From: Eudorina sp. 2006-703-Eu-15
Lineage: Eukaryota > Chlorophyta > Chlorophyceae > Chlamydomonadales > Volvocaceae
Reading direction: 5' to 3'
Assembly (NCBI GenBank): GCA_003117195.1
Contig: BDSI01000009.1
Span: forward strand, 1,346,501 to 1,410,500
Length of the DNA: 64,000 nt
The notes beneath the pieces are model-generated. The model did no database searches, had not been told where the DNA came from, and saw only the letters and a program-made list of their open reading frames with translations. Made by a program: the position numbers and the translations under genes. This document shows positions 36,285 through 48,400 of this stretch, piece by piece (the stretch's first letter is position 1; each line of letters starts with the position of its first letter).

Positions 36285-37458
36285 TGAGCTCCTTAGCTGC
36301 TTGCCTAGCCCGGTGTTGTTACTTTAAATTGAGTTCAAGTCTTTGGTTGGTAGCAAAAAGGATTGCAGGTATCTCAGCAGCAAGGAAACGAGTGGTGCCC
36401 AAGCACCTAACAAAAGTTGAGGTAGACGCACAAACCGGTTGATATAGGCTATGAGCAGCTATTATTATAACACCACACACAGCCAGAAGCCAAACGAAGA
36501 CAATGCTCGTTGCGCCAGGAACGAAATGTTCTTAACACTTACGGTTGCAGTCAGCACAGGATGCGCCACATCAACTGCACCAAGCAACTAGCGTTTCACA
36601 CCTTGGCACACTGTGTGGAATAAACTCTGTCGATGAGAGGTTTCTTTCCGTTATTTTCCGTACGATTGGTCGCCCGAAATCGGTAGTCGACAAGGATCTC
36701 AAGACCCAGACAGCAAATGTGCACACACCTAGCGCTGCTTGCATTCTTCTGCAAGCGACTGCGGAATCCTCCACGGTGATGCAACACGTACAATCTAACG
36801 CAAGCAGTACGGTACGTTCCCACAGGCGTTTCCCAGCACCGTGCACGCACCGCGCACGCACCCCGCCTTGCTGCTTTCGCACGGTGCTGCAAGAGCCACG
36901 CACCTCTACCTAGTTGGTGGTGTCTGCTGTGCGAGACCGATCTGTTGCACTATCCACACCCTGCTGCACGGTGCCGCACAGTGCGTATGCGCATCTGGCC
37001 GATCTGAAGAACCAACAGTCCCGTCCAAACTACCGGACACCACAAGCAAAGCTCGTTTCAACAACCACACCACCCAGGGACACCAAGCCCTCCTCTCACA
37101 TCCTTACTGCATGTCTTCATTCGTTGATCTGGCCTCTGCCCACTCGCTGCACCACGCGCTCCACCCCCTCCCCTACCTCCTCCCAATCCTCATTCCCATC
37201 CCCATCTCCATCCCTTGCGCCACACTCCTGCCAGATCACCTTCCGGTCACGACCATGCCTACTTGGAAACGGCCTCATGTCCACCGCCCACAGCGCCACC
37301 CCGATGCGACTTGGGAGATGCCCCGCGACTTGGGCACCTGCACCCCTACCACTGCTTCCAATCTCTGGTTTCAAATCGCCTGTCGCCTGAAACAACGTCC
37401 GACGCTCCAACCTCGCCCATCTGCGCTCTCCACGTGGCGAGATCCGGTGCCTCGCGGC
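36285..37458. other. Spacer upstream of ABC1K3-like gene
   Basis: Should contain the ABC1K3-like promoter and 5' UTR and the 3' UTR of the membrane-protein gene. No coding exon or TGTAA (minus) signal was found. The open frames here are short and lack recognisable motifs. Confidence 0.4.
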
Positions 37459-38973
37459 CTACATCCGCTTCGCCTGCGCATACGCGGCCTTCTCGTCGTC
37501 GTCCTCCGGCACGTACTTGAACGCTGCGCGCATCGCGAGCGCCAGCGACAGCGCGATGCAGAACATCTTGACCACCAACAGTGTGTGCGTCGCCACGATG
37601 AGGCCCAGCAGCCACGCCATCACCGCCACCGCAAACGCCAGGTCGTCCAGGTGGTTAATCATGACAATCGCGAGGACCATGGCCACCAGCAGCAGCCCCA
37701 GGGAGGGGTTCACCGCCGCCTCGAAGTTCAGGCGCGCCACGCCCATGCCCACGGCGGCCAGGTCAGACGTGACGCGCGCGGCGCATAGCCCCGCGGAGAG
37801 GGACGTCGGCAGCCGGAACAGCGTGTAGGCGGTGGCCCAGCGCGTGCCTGGCGCGTACGACGGCGGCAGGTTGGGATCGCAATGTAGGGGCGACCGGACG
37901 ATGAGGGCGCGCGCTCAGCATATGTTCTTTGAGCGCCCTGGCTCATGCGGGGTGTCAGCTCAGCGGGAGGTTGGTCGGCCGATGCCAGCCACGGCGGCGC
38001 TCGTGTCCAATAGTGTCAATAGTGGCGACCTACCAGGTCCGTGCGGGGCCCAGACACCCCATGTCGCCATAGCTCTTGAAGGGTGAGGGCAGTGCGATCC
38101 TGCCTTCAGCGAGGCTGGAAGGAAGGGGCAATCACGGTACGTACGACCATGCCTCACCCCGGCAGGATCGCAACCTTCCATGGCATGGCCGCACCTGTCC
38201 GCAGCAGGGTCCTATCCGCGTCCCTCATGGCACGGTCCACCCGCGCCACGCGAACCATGAGCGGGTGCAGCCGGCGCAGGCACCCGTACAGCGCCAAGAA
38301 GCCGGCAAGGCTGCCGCCGAGTGAGGTCGCGATAAGGGCAAAGGGGCTGCTGCCCAGTGCCAGGTGCGCTACATCAGCGGCAGTGACAGCGGCCCATTGA
38401 GCTATCCAGGGCAATCCTGCATGGCGATTCGGTCGCGCCGGAGCAAGACGAGGGGTGTGGTGGGTGCCGCGGAGACGAGGGTTGAAGGAAAGAAAGAGAG
38501 GGACAAGAAGATTATGGAACGGGCGGGACACATTGTCAAGTCAAGTGCAAGGTGCATTGCGTAGGATGCTGAGAGACGCGCCTCTCCGCTTCGTCCCTGA
38601 TGCCGTCACTGGCGACGACGCGTGAAGGCCGATTACTGTTCCCTGAAACAAGACAGATCAATGCGCAAGCATAGATGTATTACAGCCTTACCCACAATCT
38701 CCACTAGCACCGTCTTCTTCTGGTCGATGCTGTAGCCGATGGGCAACCAGATGTAGACCACCGCAGTCAGTTGCAACGTAAACACAATCAGCTGCAGCGC
38801 AGCATCTAACCACCTACGAATGGATGAATTTTGGTTGGTGGGTGAGTGCGATGGCGCAAAGTTACCCGCCGGCCATGTAATGTGGACCTACCAAGCGGGT
38901 GTAATTGGCGTCTGACTAATGAAAGTCCTCCAGCTATTGCCACCAGTTGCAACATGGACGCGAGCGTGGACAT
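37459..38973 (-). CDS. Unrecognised multi-pass membrane protein
   Basis: Four minus-strand exons with GT-AG borders and agreeing phases: 38973-38892, 38805-38692, 38416-38195, 37847-37459 (TAG). Together they make 807 nt, 268 aa. Hydrophobic segments suggest five or six membrane passes: LIVFTLQLTAVVYIWLPIGY in exon 2; the stretches around AAVTAADVAHLALG and PFALIATSLGGSLAGFLALY in exon 3; LGLLLVAMVLAIVMI and the long AVAVMAWLLGLIVATHTLLV block in exon 4. Between them is a charged loop (RVARVDRAMRDADRTLL), and the C-terminus is acidic then basic (VPEDDDEKAAYAQAKRM). I do not recognise the family. The reading frame continues upstream of ATG 38973 without a stop to at least 39018, and an acceptor-like TTGCAG precedes the ATG, so a further 5' exon is possible. 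Confidence 0.65.
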
Positions 38974-39536
38974 AAACTGCAACGGCAAGCGCGACGGATA
39001 TCGCCGCCCGAAGCGCACTTGCCGGACGCCGTTCCGTCATTTATAATAATTTGAGGGCAGGGCGATCATGTCATATCCAATGGCTGCATTTGAAACGCGG
39101 CTGTTGGAATTCGGTGTCTCGTGCGATGCCTTTTTAGCATGTCTCCGAAACCCTTGCCGTGCAAGTCGCCTGTCATGGCAAGTCGGTAATCCCACGTGCA
39201 AAGCACGCTTCATGCCGTGCTAAACAACAATCAATTGACAAGTTACTTGTGTGGAATACTTTCCCCGCTGAGTGGATGGACACCGTCGTTGTTTGGACGA
39301 GGTGGGGGATTCAAGTCGAAACAGGATATACCCTGATACATGACCGGTCCATAAGCCCAGTATTCCAAATAAGTTTACTTGTGTGGCAGATTGGGCAGCC
39401 TGAGACGCGGCTGCAGCGGGGCACCGTGGGACCGAGGACGTGGGGAAACGTGCGGCAGCCAGCGGCAGCAGCCTCTATGCCCCGGCGGTGACTCGAAGGG
39501 CTTGCAACCCAGTATGTTTCTAACAGGGAGGGACAG
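38974..39536. other. Spacer, no gene supported
   Basis: Between the membrane-protein gene and the retroelement fragment. Moderately AT-rich in places. No domain, RNA gene or terminal repeat recognised. Confidence 0.35.
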
Positions 39537-40397
39537 GTGATGTGTGATGAATCTCGTGCTGTACTCCATGCACTACTCCGGGCACCAGCCACGAGATCAT
39601 TCGAGATGCGCAGCGTTGAGCCCCTGACGCGATGCGAGAGCTACGCTGGTTCGCTGTTGCACATGGAAAAGAAAGCCTGGCTCCGAGTACCCCTCTTCGT
39701 CAACTCCCTTGGCAACGTCGCGGATAAGACCGTAGCGCGCGCGTCAAAAGGCGCCGGGGCCTCTTGGCCGCGTTTACATCACTGGTTCCCAACGCCAGGT
39801 ACGTCGACCGTGCTCGTGGGCAACCACGACGTGACATCACATGGCCGGACGTTGACCGTGGAGCCGCGTGTGTTTGCTGCGGTACCGAGTGTGCCTCCCG
39901 TCCAGCAGCGGCTCAACCCAGCTCCGTCGATGGCCGCCGGCTCAGTCACGCCGGAAGGGAAGCGATACCCGGGCGATGATTCGAGTTTTGCCAAGGACGC
40001 GCAGTACGGGTACACCTGGTGTGAGCGCCCGGACCTATCCCCGGAGATGCGCACTAAGTTCCGGGAGTTGCTGCAGCGAAATGACGACATCTTTGCCCGG
40101 TCGTTGAAGGGTCTTGGCTGCTACTGTGGGGAGCTGGGGCCGGCAACCATAGAGCTGGTGCATGATCGTCCCATCTGGCCAGCCCCGCGGCGGCACTCCC
40201 CTCGGGAGCTGGCCATTCAGGATGAGAAGTGTGCTGAACTTCGGGACGCTGGCATCATCGTACCGTCCACCTCCACTAAATACGCCATGAATTCCACCAT
40301 GCCCGCTAAGAAAGACGCTGACGGCAACTGGACTGACCTGCCGTACCGCGCTGCAAAGGCATGCTCGAGATGGGGATTTGGCTGTTCTGCCTCCTGA
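39537..40397 (+). mobile_element. Truncated Ty3/gypsy-like retrotransposon pol fragment
   Basis: A single open frame whose second half (about 39960-40345) matches the linker and start of reverse transcriptase in Ty3/gypsy Pol proteins: LLQRNDDIFARSLKGLG, IELVHDRPIWPAPRRHSP, CAELRDAGIIVPSTS and MPAKKDADGNWTD. In complete elements this is followed by the first catalytic RT block (xxCxDYRxLN-type) and later YxDD. Here homology breaks off just after GNWTD and the frame stops at 40395-40397. No YxDD, RNase H, integrase or long terminal repeat is visible nearby. This is a decayed or 3'-truncated copy. The antisense frames over the region are shadows. Confidence 0.72.
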
Positions 40398-41787
40398 TGT
40401 ACTCCTGTGGGCTGTACTGCTCCTGCCGTGGTGCTCTCGCGGGAACTGAGACGCCGGGCCGAGATGCTGTGCCGCCGGCCGCCAGAGCCGCCATACTGCC
40501 ACCCGCCAGGGCCACCAGTGGCTGTGGCCTGTGGCACGCGCTGTGTCAAGCACGTGCTGTGTCGTGATATACTGAAGGGGAGGTTACTGGAAATTACCCC
40601 GCCCAGGCACATCCTTTGTGTCGATTAGGGTCAATGGCGCGTCGATGCTCCTGCGACACCAACGCGACTCACAACGGGCTGTTCCAAGTCCGCGGAGCTT
40701 TGCAACTGCTGCAAGAGTTTGCCTGGAACAGGCTGGAACCTCCCGTACAGGGTTTTCTTCTGCTCTTTCCGAGGCATCGTGGACATTCCCTCTCCCTTCT
40801 GAACCCCCCTCGCTGAAACATATGCAAACTGCATCAGCAGCGAGGAAGGATATACCTTGCAGGTGACATGCCAAACAGGTCTGTCGCGGAAGCATGGGCC
40901 CCATACCTGCCGCGCAGGTCTCCGCACATGGGCATCCCATTCGCCCACCTGCCACCTCCAAAACAACCAGGCCACGAAAGGCTCGCGGTGATGGGTAACA
41001 TGGCACGGGCCGTTAATTGTGCAGCGCCCGAACCCGCCCGCGTGGGATGACGCGTCGGGGTCACCAAATTCGCCCATAGCCGAAACGCCATCAGACAGTC
41101 AACCAGGTTCAAAGGGCACATACTATTCAACAGGGCGATGGTAGCAGTGCTGTCCATCAGTGCCGGTTGTCGGAGGGCTTTCGCTCGTGCACCGGAAGAA
41201 GGGAATCGTATGGTACCGGCTCTATCGGTAAGCGAGAGGTATCACAGCGAGTACCTCAATACAACATCAAGTAAACTCTAATTGACACCGTTATCCCACA
41301 TAGCAGATTCTAGCCTCAACCCGCTGGTCGCGACGGCAGAACAGGCCCGAGCGTATGGCATCTGGGTCACACTCCATACTATTGAAACACGGTTTGTGAG
41401 TCACAATGATTGCTTAGGTGGACTATGCAAATGCCCAGCCTACCTAGGGCCGAGACAAAGCCCTTAGCCATTTTGTCAGCTCCCGAGACCGCGACTGCAC
41501 TGGGAAGCAACCAAAGATTCCCCACAGCAGATATTTGCTATTATGTTTTGTATTGTGCTCATTTTCATGCAAGCGGGACGATGCCGTACATCGTGTTTTG
41601 CTCCCGAAGGTCACTTCTTCACTTCTGCACAGCGTGAAATCTGAAAATAGAGTGCTGACTGTGTGGGATATTAATTGCAAACTGGGGGCCACAGTAGCAA
41701 CATTTACATGCGTTATCCCCACGCTCTGGCCCTTTTATTTAATCCTGTTGCACAATATAGGTCCGCTGCATTGCTTGTCAGTTGCCA
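40398..41787. other. Spacer between retroelement fragment and CAF1
   Basis: Includes the CAF1 promoter/5' UTR next to 41787. A minus-strand frame at 41077-40631 has a Cys/His/Trp-rich segment (CHVTHH..., LFWRWQVGEWDAH) that could be part of an old transposon, but no family is recognised. The last 500 bases are relatively AT-rich. Confidence 0.4.
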
Positions 41788-43009
41788 ATGACCGCCACGT
41801 GGCTGACCGCCACAGGCGAGACACTACGCGTGCGAGAAGTATGGGGAGACAACGTTGAAGCAGAGTTCATGCTTATTCGGGACATAGTAGAAGCCTATCC
41901 ATATGTGGCGATGGACACAGAGTTTCCGGGGGTGGTGGCCAAGCCGGTGGGGCCATTCAAGAGCACTCGAGAGTACTACTACAGGACGCTCAAAATTAAC
42001 GTGGATATGTTGAAGCTCATTCAGCTTGGACTCACGTTCACGGACGCAAAGGGCAACCTTCCGCGAGCAAACGGGGAACTCTGCGTTTGGCAGTTCAACT
42101 TCAAGGGCTTTCGGCTGGCGGACGACGTCTACGCCCAGGATAGCATCCAGCTGCTCAAGAATTCGGGCATCGACTTTGCGCAGCACGAGGCGCGGGGCGT
42201 TGACGTGCACCGGTTTGGGGAGCTCCTCATGACATCTGGTATTGTGCTCAACGACGACGTGCGTTGGATTACCTTCCACAGCAACTACGACTTCGGCTAT
42301 CTCCTCAAAATCCTTACCTGCCAGCCTCTGCCGAACTCGGAACGGGAGTTCTACGAGCTCTTGAACATCTACTTCCCCAACGTCTTTGACATCAAGTACC
42401 TGATGCGCTACTGCGACAACCTCCACGGTGGCCTTAACAAACTGGCGGAAGCGCTCGAAGTGCAGCGGATCGGACCGGAGCACCAGGCGGGTTCGGACAG
42501 CCTGCTCACCTCACTCACGTTCATCAAGCTAGCCGACAAGTTCTTCCACGGCATTGAGGGCGCAGCAAAGCACATGGGGGTGTTGTTCGGCCTCGGTGAG
42601 CGGGGTGCGGGACGGCAAGGCAAGAAGGTGGACAAAGTGGGCAGCGAGTTGGTGTGCCCCACCCCTAATGCACAGGCCAATGCCTGCCACTGGCGCGGCC
42701 AAGTGCCAGGCGACAACGTGCGACACTGTGCGGGATTGGGGCAATGTGTCCTGGCAGCTCCCGCAGCTTTTGGCTACAACGAAAGTTGCATTTGTGGGGT
42801 TTATACGCCCGCAACCGCTCGGCAGCGCGACTTGTGCGTGACCATCGTGCGGAGTTTGACACATACGCTGCGCTGCGCGTGTGTTTCCCGCTGTCTCTGA
42901 CGGGATTCAAGGCAGGTTCCCATACCTATTTGAGACCTGTCTGCCCGGTACCAACGCTGCAGGTGTGGACGGCGCGCCCGACTCCAAAGGCCAGGACAAC
43001 GGGTCGTGA
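41788..43009 (+). CDS. CAF1: CAF1/POP2 deadenylase, catalytic subunit of CCR4-NOT
   Basis: Two exons, 41788-42595 and 42963-43009 (TGA), make 284 aa. The intron begins CTCG|GTGAGC and ends CTGCAG|GTGTGG, phase 1 on both sides. The protein has the DEDD-type RNase D fold of CNOT7/CNOT8/POP2: MDTEFPG with Asp43 and Glu45, [12 protein letters not shown] with Asp168, and AGSDSLLT with Asp237, all four metal-binding acidic residues. Other conserved blocks are [25 protein letters not shown] and [10 protein letters not shown]. Family length is typically about 270-290 aa, so it is full length. It shortens poly(A) tails of cytoplasmic mRNA. If read unspliced, the frame runs on to 42900 with unrelated sequence; the spliced end ([14 protein letters not shown]) is short and polar, as usual for the family. 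Confidence 0.95.
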
Positions 43010-45436
43010 AGGCTGCGACTGTCCGTGGATGGCTGTTGTTGACGCACACACAGTGCGTATCGCAGAGCGGAAGGCACCCGCACTCTGCCTGGCTGGCGGC
43101 AGCCGGCGTTTCTGGCGCGCTCTCACTGGAGTCACATGCTCTCCGCCCGACTGCAGGCGGCTTGCACCCGCGCGGGCGGCCCGCCATGGGTGGCTGCTCT
43201 GTTCCGTTCACTGCAGCGCGCGGGACGATGTCGGGGTTGGAACATAGAGGGTTTGGGTTTGAGAGCATTTTCGCTGCCGGAATCCGGACGGCTGCACCAG
43301 CCGCGATGTGCATGTGTACCAGGACGAACGAGGTTTTAACGGTACTCGCTTGGCCAAGTCTGAAATGACTCCACGTCGTCGTTTGTTTGTACAGTACTGT
43401 CTTCTTTCATATCCATTTCGTTGTTGTTGACTGTTCGTGGGACAGATGGGCCCGTCCGGCTCTTTTACAATCACTATGACCTTGTTCAGAGTGGGCCGCG
43501 CCGTCTGGCCAAGACGCCCGTCTTGTGTCTGAGGCCGGCGGCGTTGATTCCCGCATGGACTCGGGAGGACGGCTTGCTGGACGCGAGGCGTTTTAGGTAG
43601 ATGTGCAACCTGTTCATTCTTGTCTCGCCGTGGCGACAGTAGCTTGGACCAAACAGTACGACGCTTTGGACCCAGCTCAAGCGCAGAGTCGTGTGTCTAC
43701 ACGAGGTGCGGCGCGTTGGGGGTGAAAGCACCGTTGCCGGCGGTGAGATTGGTTAGTGGCGTCCGCAGGTGCGATGCCTCCAAGGGGCCTCCGTGCTCCC
43801 CGCTGACACCGGCTGAGGGTGGCTCGGGGTGATGAGCTGGTGACGTTTTTCATGCGGGGCCCTGCCGGTGGCCTGGCTCGTGAACACGCCACGTGGTCAT
43901 TTGTGCTAGGCTTTGCAATGCGACGACCGCGCCTAGCTGCACATGCAGCTGGGGGCAGGTTTCCTTTGATCGTCACCATCCGTACTACCGAGACGGCAAA
44001 GGAACGGGGGCCCCGGGGCCAACCACTCGGGGACACACCCATGTAACCGGAACCACCATTGAGCTGTTGGCGCTCCAAAGGGTGCATTATGAAGGGTCAG
44101 GTACTGCGAGTTGCGGTCGTGAGACGAGAAGGATCTGGTATCGACCCAGCCGCCTTGAAGTCGACGCACTTAATAGCTGAGTTGGGATGTATATGATTGC
44201 ACCCGTGGGTAGTATTGGTGTGAAGGGCCAGCGGCGATGCGCGCGACATGTGTACACCGTGCTGTACCCTTGTCTTCTGACGACGCCCGCGGCATTTGCA
44301 GCACGGCATGTGTCACAAAAAGAGTTCTCATCGCAGGACAGGTAGAGCGTACAATACGGACGAGGCATGGACCAAAGAGGGCACCCAAACGAATGCATGG
44401 CCATAAAACCAGGCCGGTGTCGGGCCTACAGCCTGAGAGTGTCTCCGCTGGTCTCAGGTTTCTCGATCGATGAGAACATGACTATGACGGCAACGGCAAA
44501 TCGCCAGGTAGACGCTTTGTCGGCATGAAGTTCTCGGGAACAATGGCGTAGCAGTGGACGTGTCAATGTCCCTGACCCTGTTCCATGCTTGGCCCGCATG
44601 AAACAAAGCGGTACAACCGCCTGGTTTGCCCCCCGGCGTGACCCCGTACGGTGAAGTGGACCCACACAAATCCACATAAGCTGAGTGGCGCAGGAACTCT
44701 TGGCGCAGGTCCCGGCTAGTGCATCCCCGGCCGCATCGCGGGTCGGTGGTGGTCGGTGGGAACCGTAGCCGGCCGTACCAAAAACAAGGCATGGATATTG
44801 GCCATAGTGGGTTGCTAGAATATGGGAATTCTTACAATGTGCCTATCCGAGGGAGATGCACGTGGAAGTGAACGGTCCGAACGCGGCGAGCGCTTTTCGC
44901 GTCCTTGTAGTGCAACGTCAGGACAAGGAATGGAACGAAGCGGACTCTCAAGAAAAAAGTGAGTTTCTTAGCACTTCATATGTACAATTATTCATACTTC
45001 CTTATATTGTCTCAGAAAAACGTTTCCATGCTTTACCTATCAGAATCGCGCACCGGCGCCCGGTGACGAGCATCGTATCCTGGTGATGTTAACATTAGCT
45101 TTGGGTAATGATATACGTTTTGGCGCAATTGGTTACTAGTAAGCATGCCTGGTCACAATCATATGGTGTCGTTATGCCGTATATTTACGTATTTACCATC
45201 CCGAACTTCTAATGGTGACGCTGCTTTCTAAGTGGAAAATCTTCGGGGTTTCAGTAGTCTGACGAATAAATATCTAGTTAATGTTAATGTCAACCCCAGG
45301 CCGCCAATCCTCCGCCAATCATATGCTGCAGTTGGTATTTAACGCTATCGCTCATCTTATATTTTCCTTTATATGCTTGACTATTGACAAATCATTATGA
45401 TTATGACTGTATAAGAAACCTGGTCCTTTGGCAACG
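43010..45436. other. CAF1 3' UTR and spacer before the TKL kinase
   Basis: A TGTAA poly(A) signal for CAF1 is at 44042-44046, about 1 kb after the stop. From about 44940 to 45420 the base composition shifts to strongly AT-rich, unlike the rest of the window, just upstream of the kinase start. No gene supported. Confidence 0.5.
44042..44046 (+). terminator. Candidate TGTAA poly(A) signal for CAF1
   Basis: First TGTAA on + after the CAF1 stop at 43009. A 3' UTR of about 1 kb is in the normal range for volvocine genes. Confidence 0.4.
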
Positions 45437-48400
45437 ATGAGGGAAGTACTTTGTGGTTGTTTTGGATATGTGCCGCCAGCAAGATCACAGCATCATGTCA
45501 GTCCTGAGAAGGCAACCGTTGCGGCCGCTTCGGCCCAAAACTTTCGGGTGGAGCCTCCGTCGTTTCAGGTACCAAAGGACGGTTCCTGGTTGCGACGTGT
45601 CTACAGCGATGTAAAACGTATTCTTCTGTGTAGGAAGTATCTAATCTTCGAGCTAGGCTCGCTTGCGCAACTTCGGTGTCTTGGGCGTCAAAACTTGTCG
45701 ACAACGCGGCGTTTCTCGCGGATGCGTGTGACGCGGGGCTGATCGGGTAAGAGCTGCGGCATGTAGGATGTCACTTGCACGCTCCATGGTCGATACGGTG
45801 ACCGGCCGGTTCGGCCACTGTTCCTTCCATTGCCGTTGCTCGCATACGGTACAGTCGAGCCCCTCGGCTTCTGCTCACATGCACGATGCTCGATTCGTAA
45901 ACAGCTCGATTCGCAACTGGCGATCTGCCATCTGAGAGAACTTCAGATTGCGGGGTGTTCCTGCCCCGCCTGCTGGGTCAGGGACGCACGCGTTCAGCTC
46001 CCAGGCCTTGCAACCGCCATGACACTCCCTGGGGGGCCACCGAGCAGGTCCGCCACATCCATCCCACCATACACCGGCCGCAGTCTACCGCTTGCACATG
46101 CGCACTCGTGACCAGCTCTCGTAAACTCTTCGCGAATAGTTTCATGGAGTGCGCTCATGTTGACGGTAGACGACGGTAGACGACAGCACGCTCAGAGTCA
46201 ACGTCAGAGCCGTTGGTCCGGTACAACCCACATCATGCGTGGCGGTCCTTCCCGCGGTTGCATGCCCAGCTACCTGCACGAAGCGCTCTGCAAGTTTGCA
46301 GCCTCCTGTGCACATGATGGCTGCTCAGCTCGCCGCTCTGTGGCTGTCCAACCGCTCGTTGGCGTCTTATCCTCTTGGACGCGTTCACAGCGGTTGTGTT
46401 GTTCGCTCCCCTTTCCGGGGCCCTGTCGCCGGCCCAACTCAGGATCCTCGGAGCCAGCGTCCTCGGGACGAACCCGGTGTTTGTGGCTCTCGCGACTGGA
46501 GGCCCCGCCGCGTCGGCCTTGGGCGTGGGTGAGCTGTTACCATGGAGCACGACGCAGGATGCATGCGCAACCGACGCCGGCGGCGGCGCGACGCGCACGG
46601 CCGCTGTGCCGCTGCCCCCCTGGGAGGTGAGGGCCAAGGGGTTTGGGTTGGCAGCCTAGCTGGAGACCTGCGCATCGCCGACACCTCTCGTGGCACGGTG
46701 CCTACCTGAACCGCATTCCTGTCGAACTCTGTGAAGCTGCCTCGTAATAATGTGGGGTTTGCTCTTTTCTGTACTGGTACGCACATACCCTGTTCTGGAC
46801 GGCAGCCGCCTGAATGCCTGCGGAGCCTGGGGCAGCAGTCGTCGCGCGCGAGCAGCTTGGAGGCGCAGGATGCCGGCAGATCACCTGAAGAGGGCCCAGT
46901 ATTGGGGTCGCAGCTGCTTAGTCGCGAAGCCTGGCGGCGAGTGCTCTGGGGGCTGCAGCGCGTCTTGCCGCCGACCGGGCCGGCCCCTTGGCACGTGATG
47001 CTGCTGCCGCTGACTCTCGAGTCCCGACTTGTCGGGGGGCTGCTGCTGGGGCTGCCCGCGAGTCCGCCGCCGCAGCAGTCGGGGCGATTCAGTACCGGCT
47101 GTGGCGGCAGTGGTGCTGAGGTGGGCTCCAGGAAGCAGCAGCACAGGGCGCCGCGTCCCACGACGATGACGCTGCGTGCGGGGCTGCTGCAGCACGCGGC
47201 ACTGCTGACGGCGCTGGGCGAGTGTGTGGCGGAGTGCTGCCTGGCGCCTGTGCTGCCAGCCATCGAGCGGGTAAGCCAAGTGCAGCCGGTCGAGATGGAC
47301 GGGGCACGATGTGCCGAACGTGTTGCCTTGCCGCCATCGTCCACCAAAGGTCCACGAGCAGGGGCCGCCTTCTGCCAAACCCACACGGCATTGCCGGTGT
47401 GTCGCAACAGCAGCCGTCACACACATCGCCTTCGGGTGCTGCTGCCGCTGCTGCTGTCGTGTCCGGCGCCTCTTCTGATGCCCGTGTATCCGCCTGCTTT
47501 GCGGCCCCACTTGGGCCCCGTGATCTGGTTGCAACTGGCGAGCCATGGGGTCGTCGTCGTCGTCGTCGTCGTCGCCCTGCGTTCGACGTCTTCCCACCTT
47601 TTGCCTTTAGCCTGACTTAAGAACCCTCTTGGGCGTGCGGGCCTGCGCCCCATCCCATCGACTTCCGCCTCGGCACCATCCCTGACCGGCCCCGTCCCTC
47701 CGCCCTCCCCCACAGGTCTGCAACAGCGCTGCGCTGATGGGCGGCTGCACCACCCTGCAGGAGCTGTCCACCGTGCTCACCGCCTCTCTGGCGGGCGTCC
47801 TGGCCGCCGAGCTGCACGTGGAGCTCGCGGTGCGGCTGGCGCTGCTGCCCTCGCGGGACGCGACGCACGGGCTGCTCCTCGAGGACACGTCGCGGGTGCG
47901 ACCCGGGGGCGGCACCGGCACGGGCGTCATCTCCACCGGTGCCGGCGCCGGCGCTTCCAGCAGCGGGACCGGCGGCACGGCCGCGCCGTCGCAGCCCCGC
48001 TCCGGCGCGGTGCCGTTTCTGTCGGTGCACGGCTCGCAGGCGCAGGCGCGCGCGGCCGCCCCCGTGGATGTGACGCAAGCAGCAGCCCTGGGGCAAGGGG
48101 GTGCCAAGGCTGTGAGCAGCAGTGCCCCGCCGGGTAACACCCCGGCGGTGGCGGGGGCGCAGCGGTCCGCGGGCAGCAGCACGTGGGCGGGCAACGGCGG
48201 CGGAGCCTCCTCGCGGGTGTCAGTGCTGCAGGCAGAAGCCGCCAGGTACGCGATGGGCTTCGAGGAGGGTGGCGAGGGGGGCACAGGGATGGGTGGAGGC
48301 ATGGGCGGCGGGGAGCACGGAAGCAGATTTGGAGGCATGGCTGCAAGGCTGGGCGCGGGCAAGGAACAACATCGAGAAACTGGGAGCAAGGAACAAGGAA

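Noticed and set aside
42596..42900. C-terminal extension of CAF1 by reading through
   Set aside because: A good GTGAGC donor at 42596 and a phase-matched acceptor at 42962 give a short tail typical of the family; the read-through has no homology.
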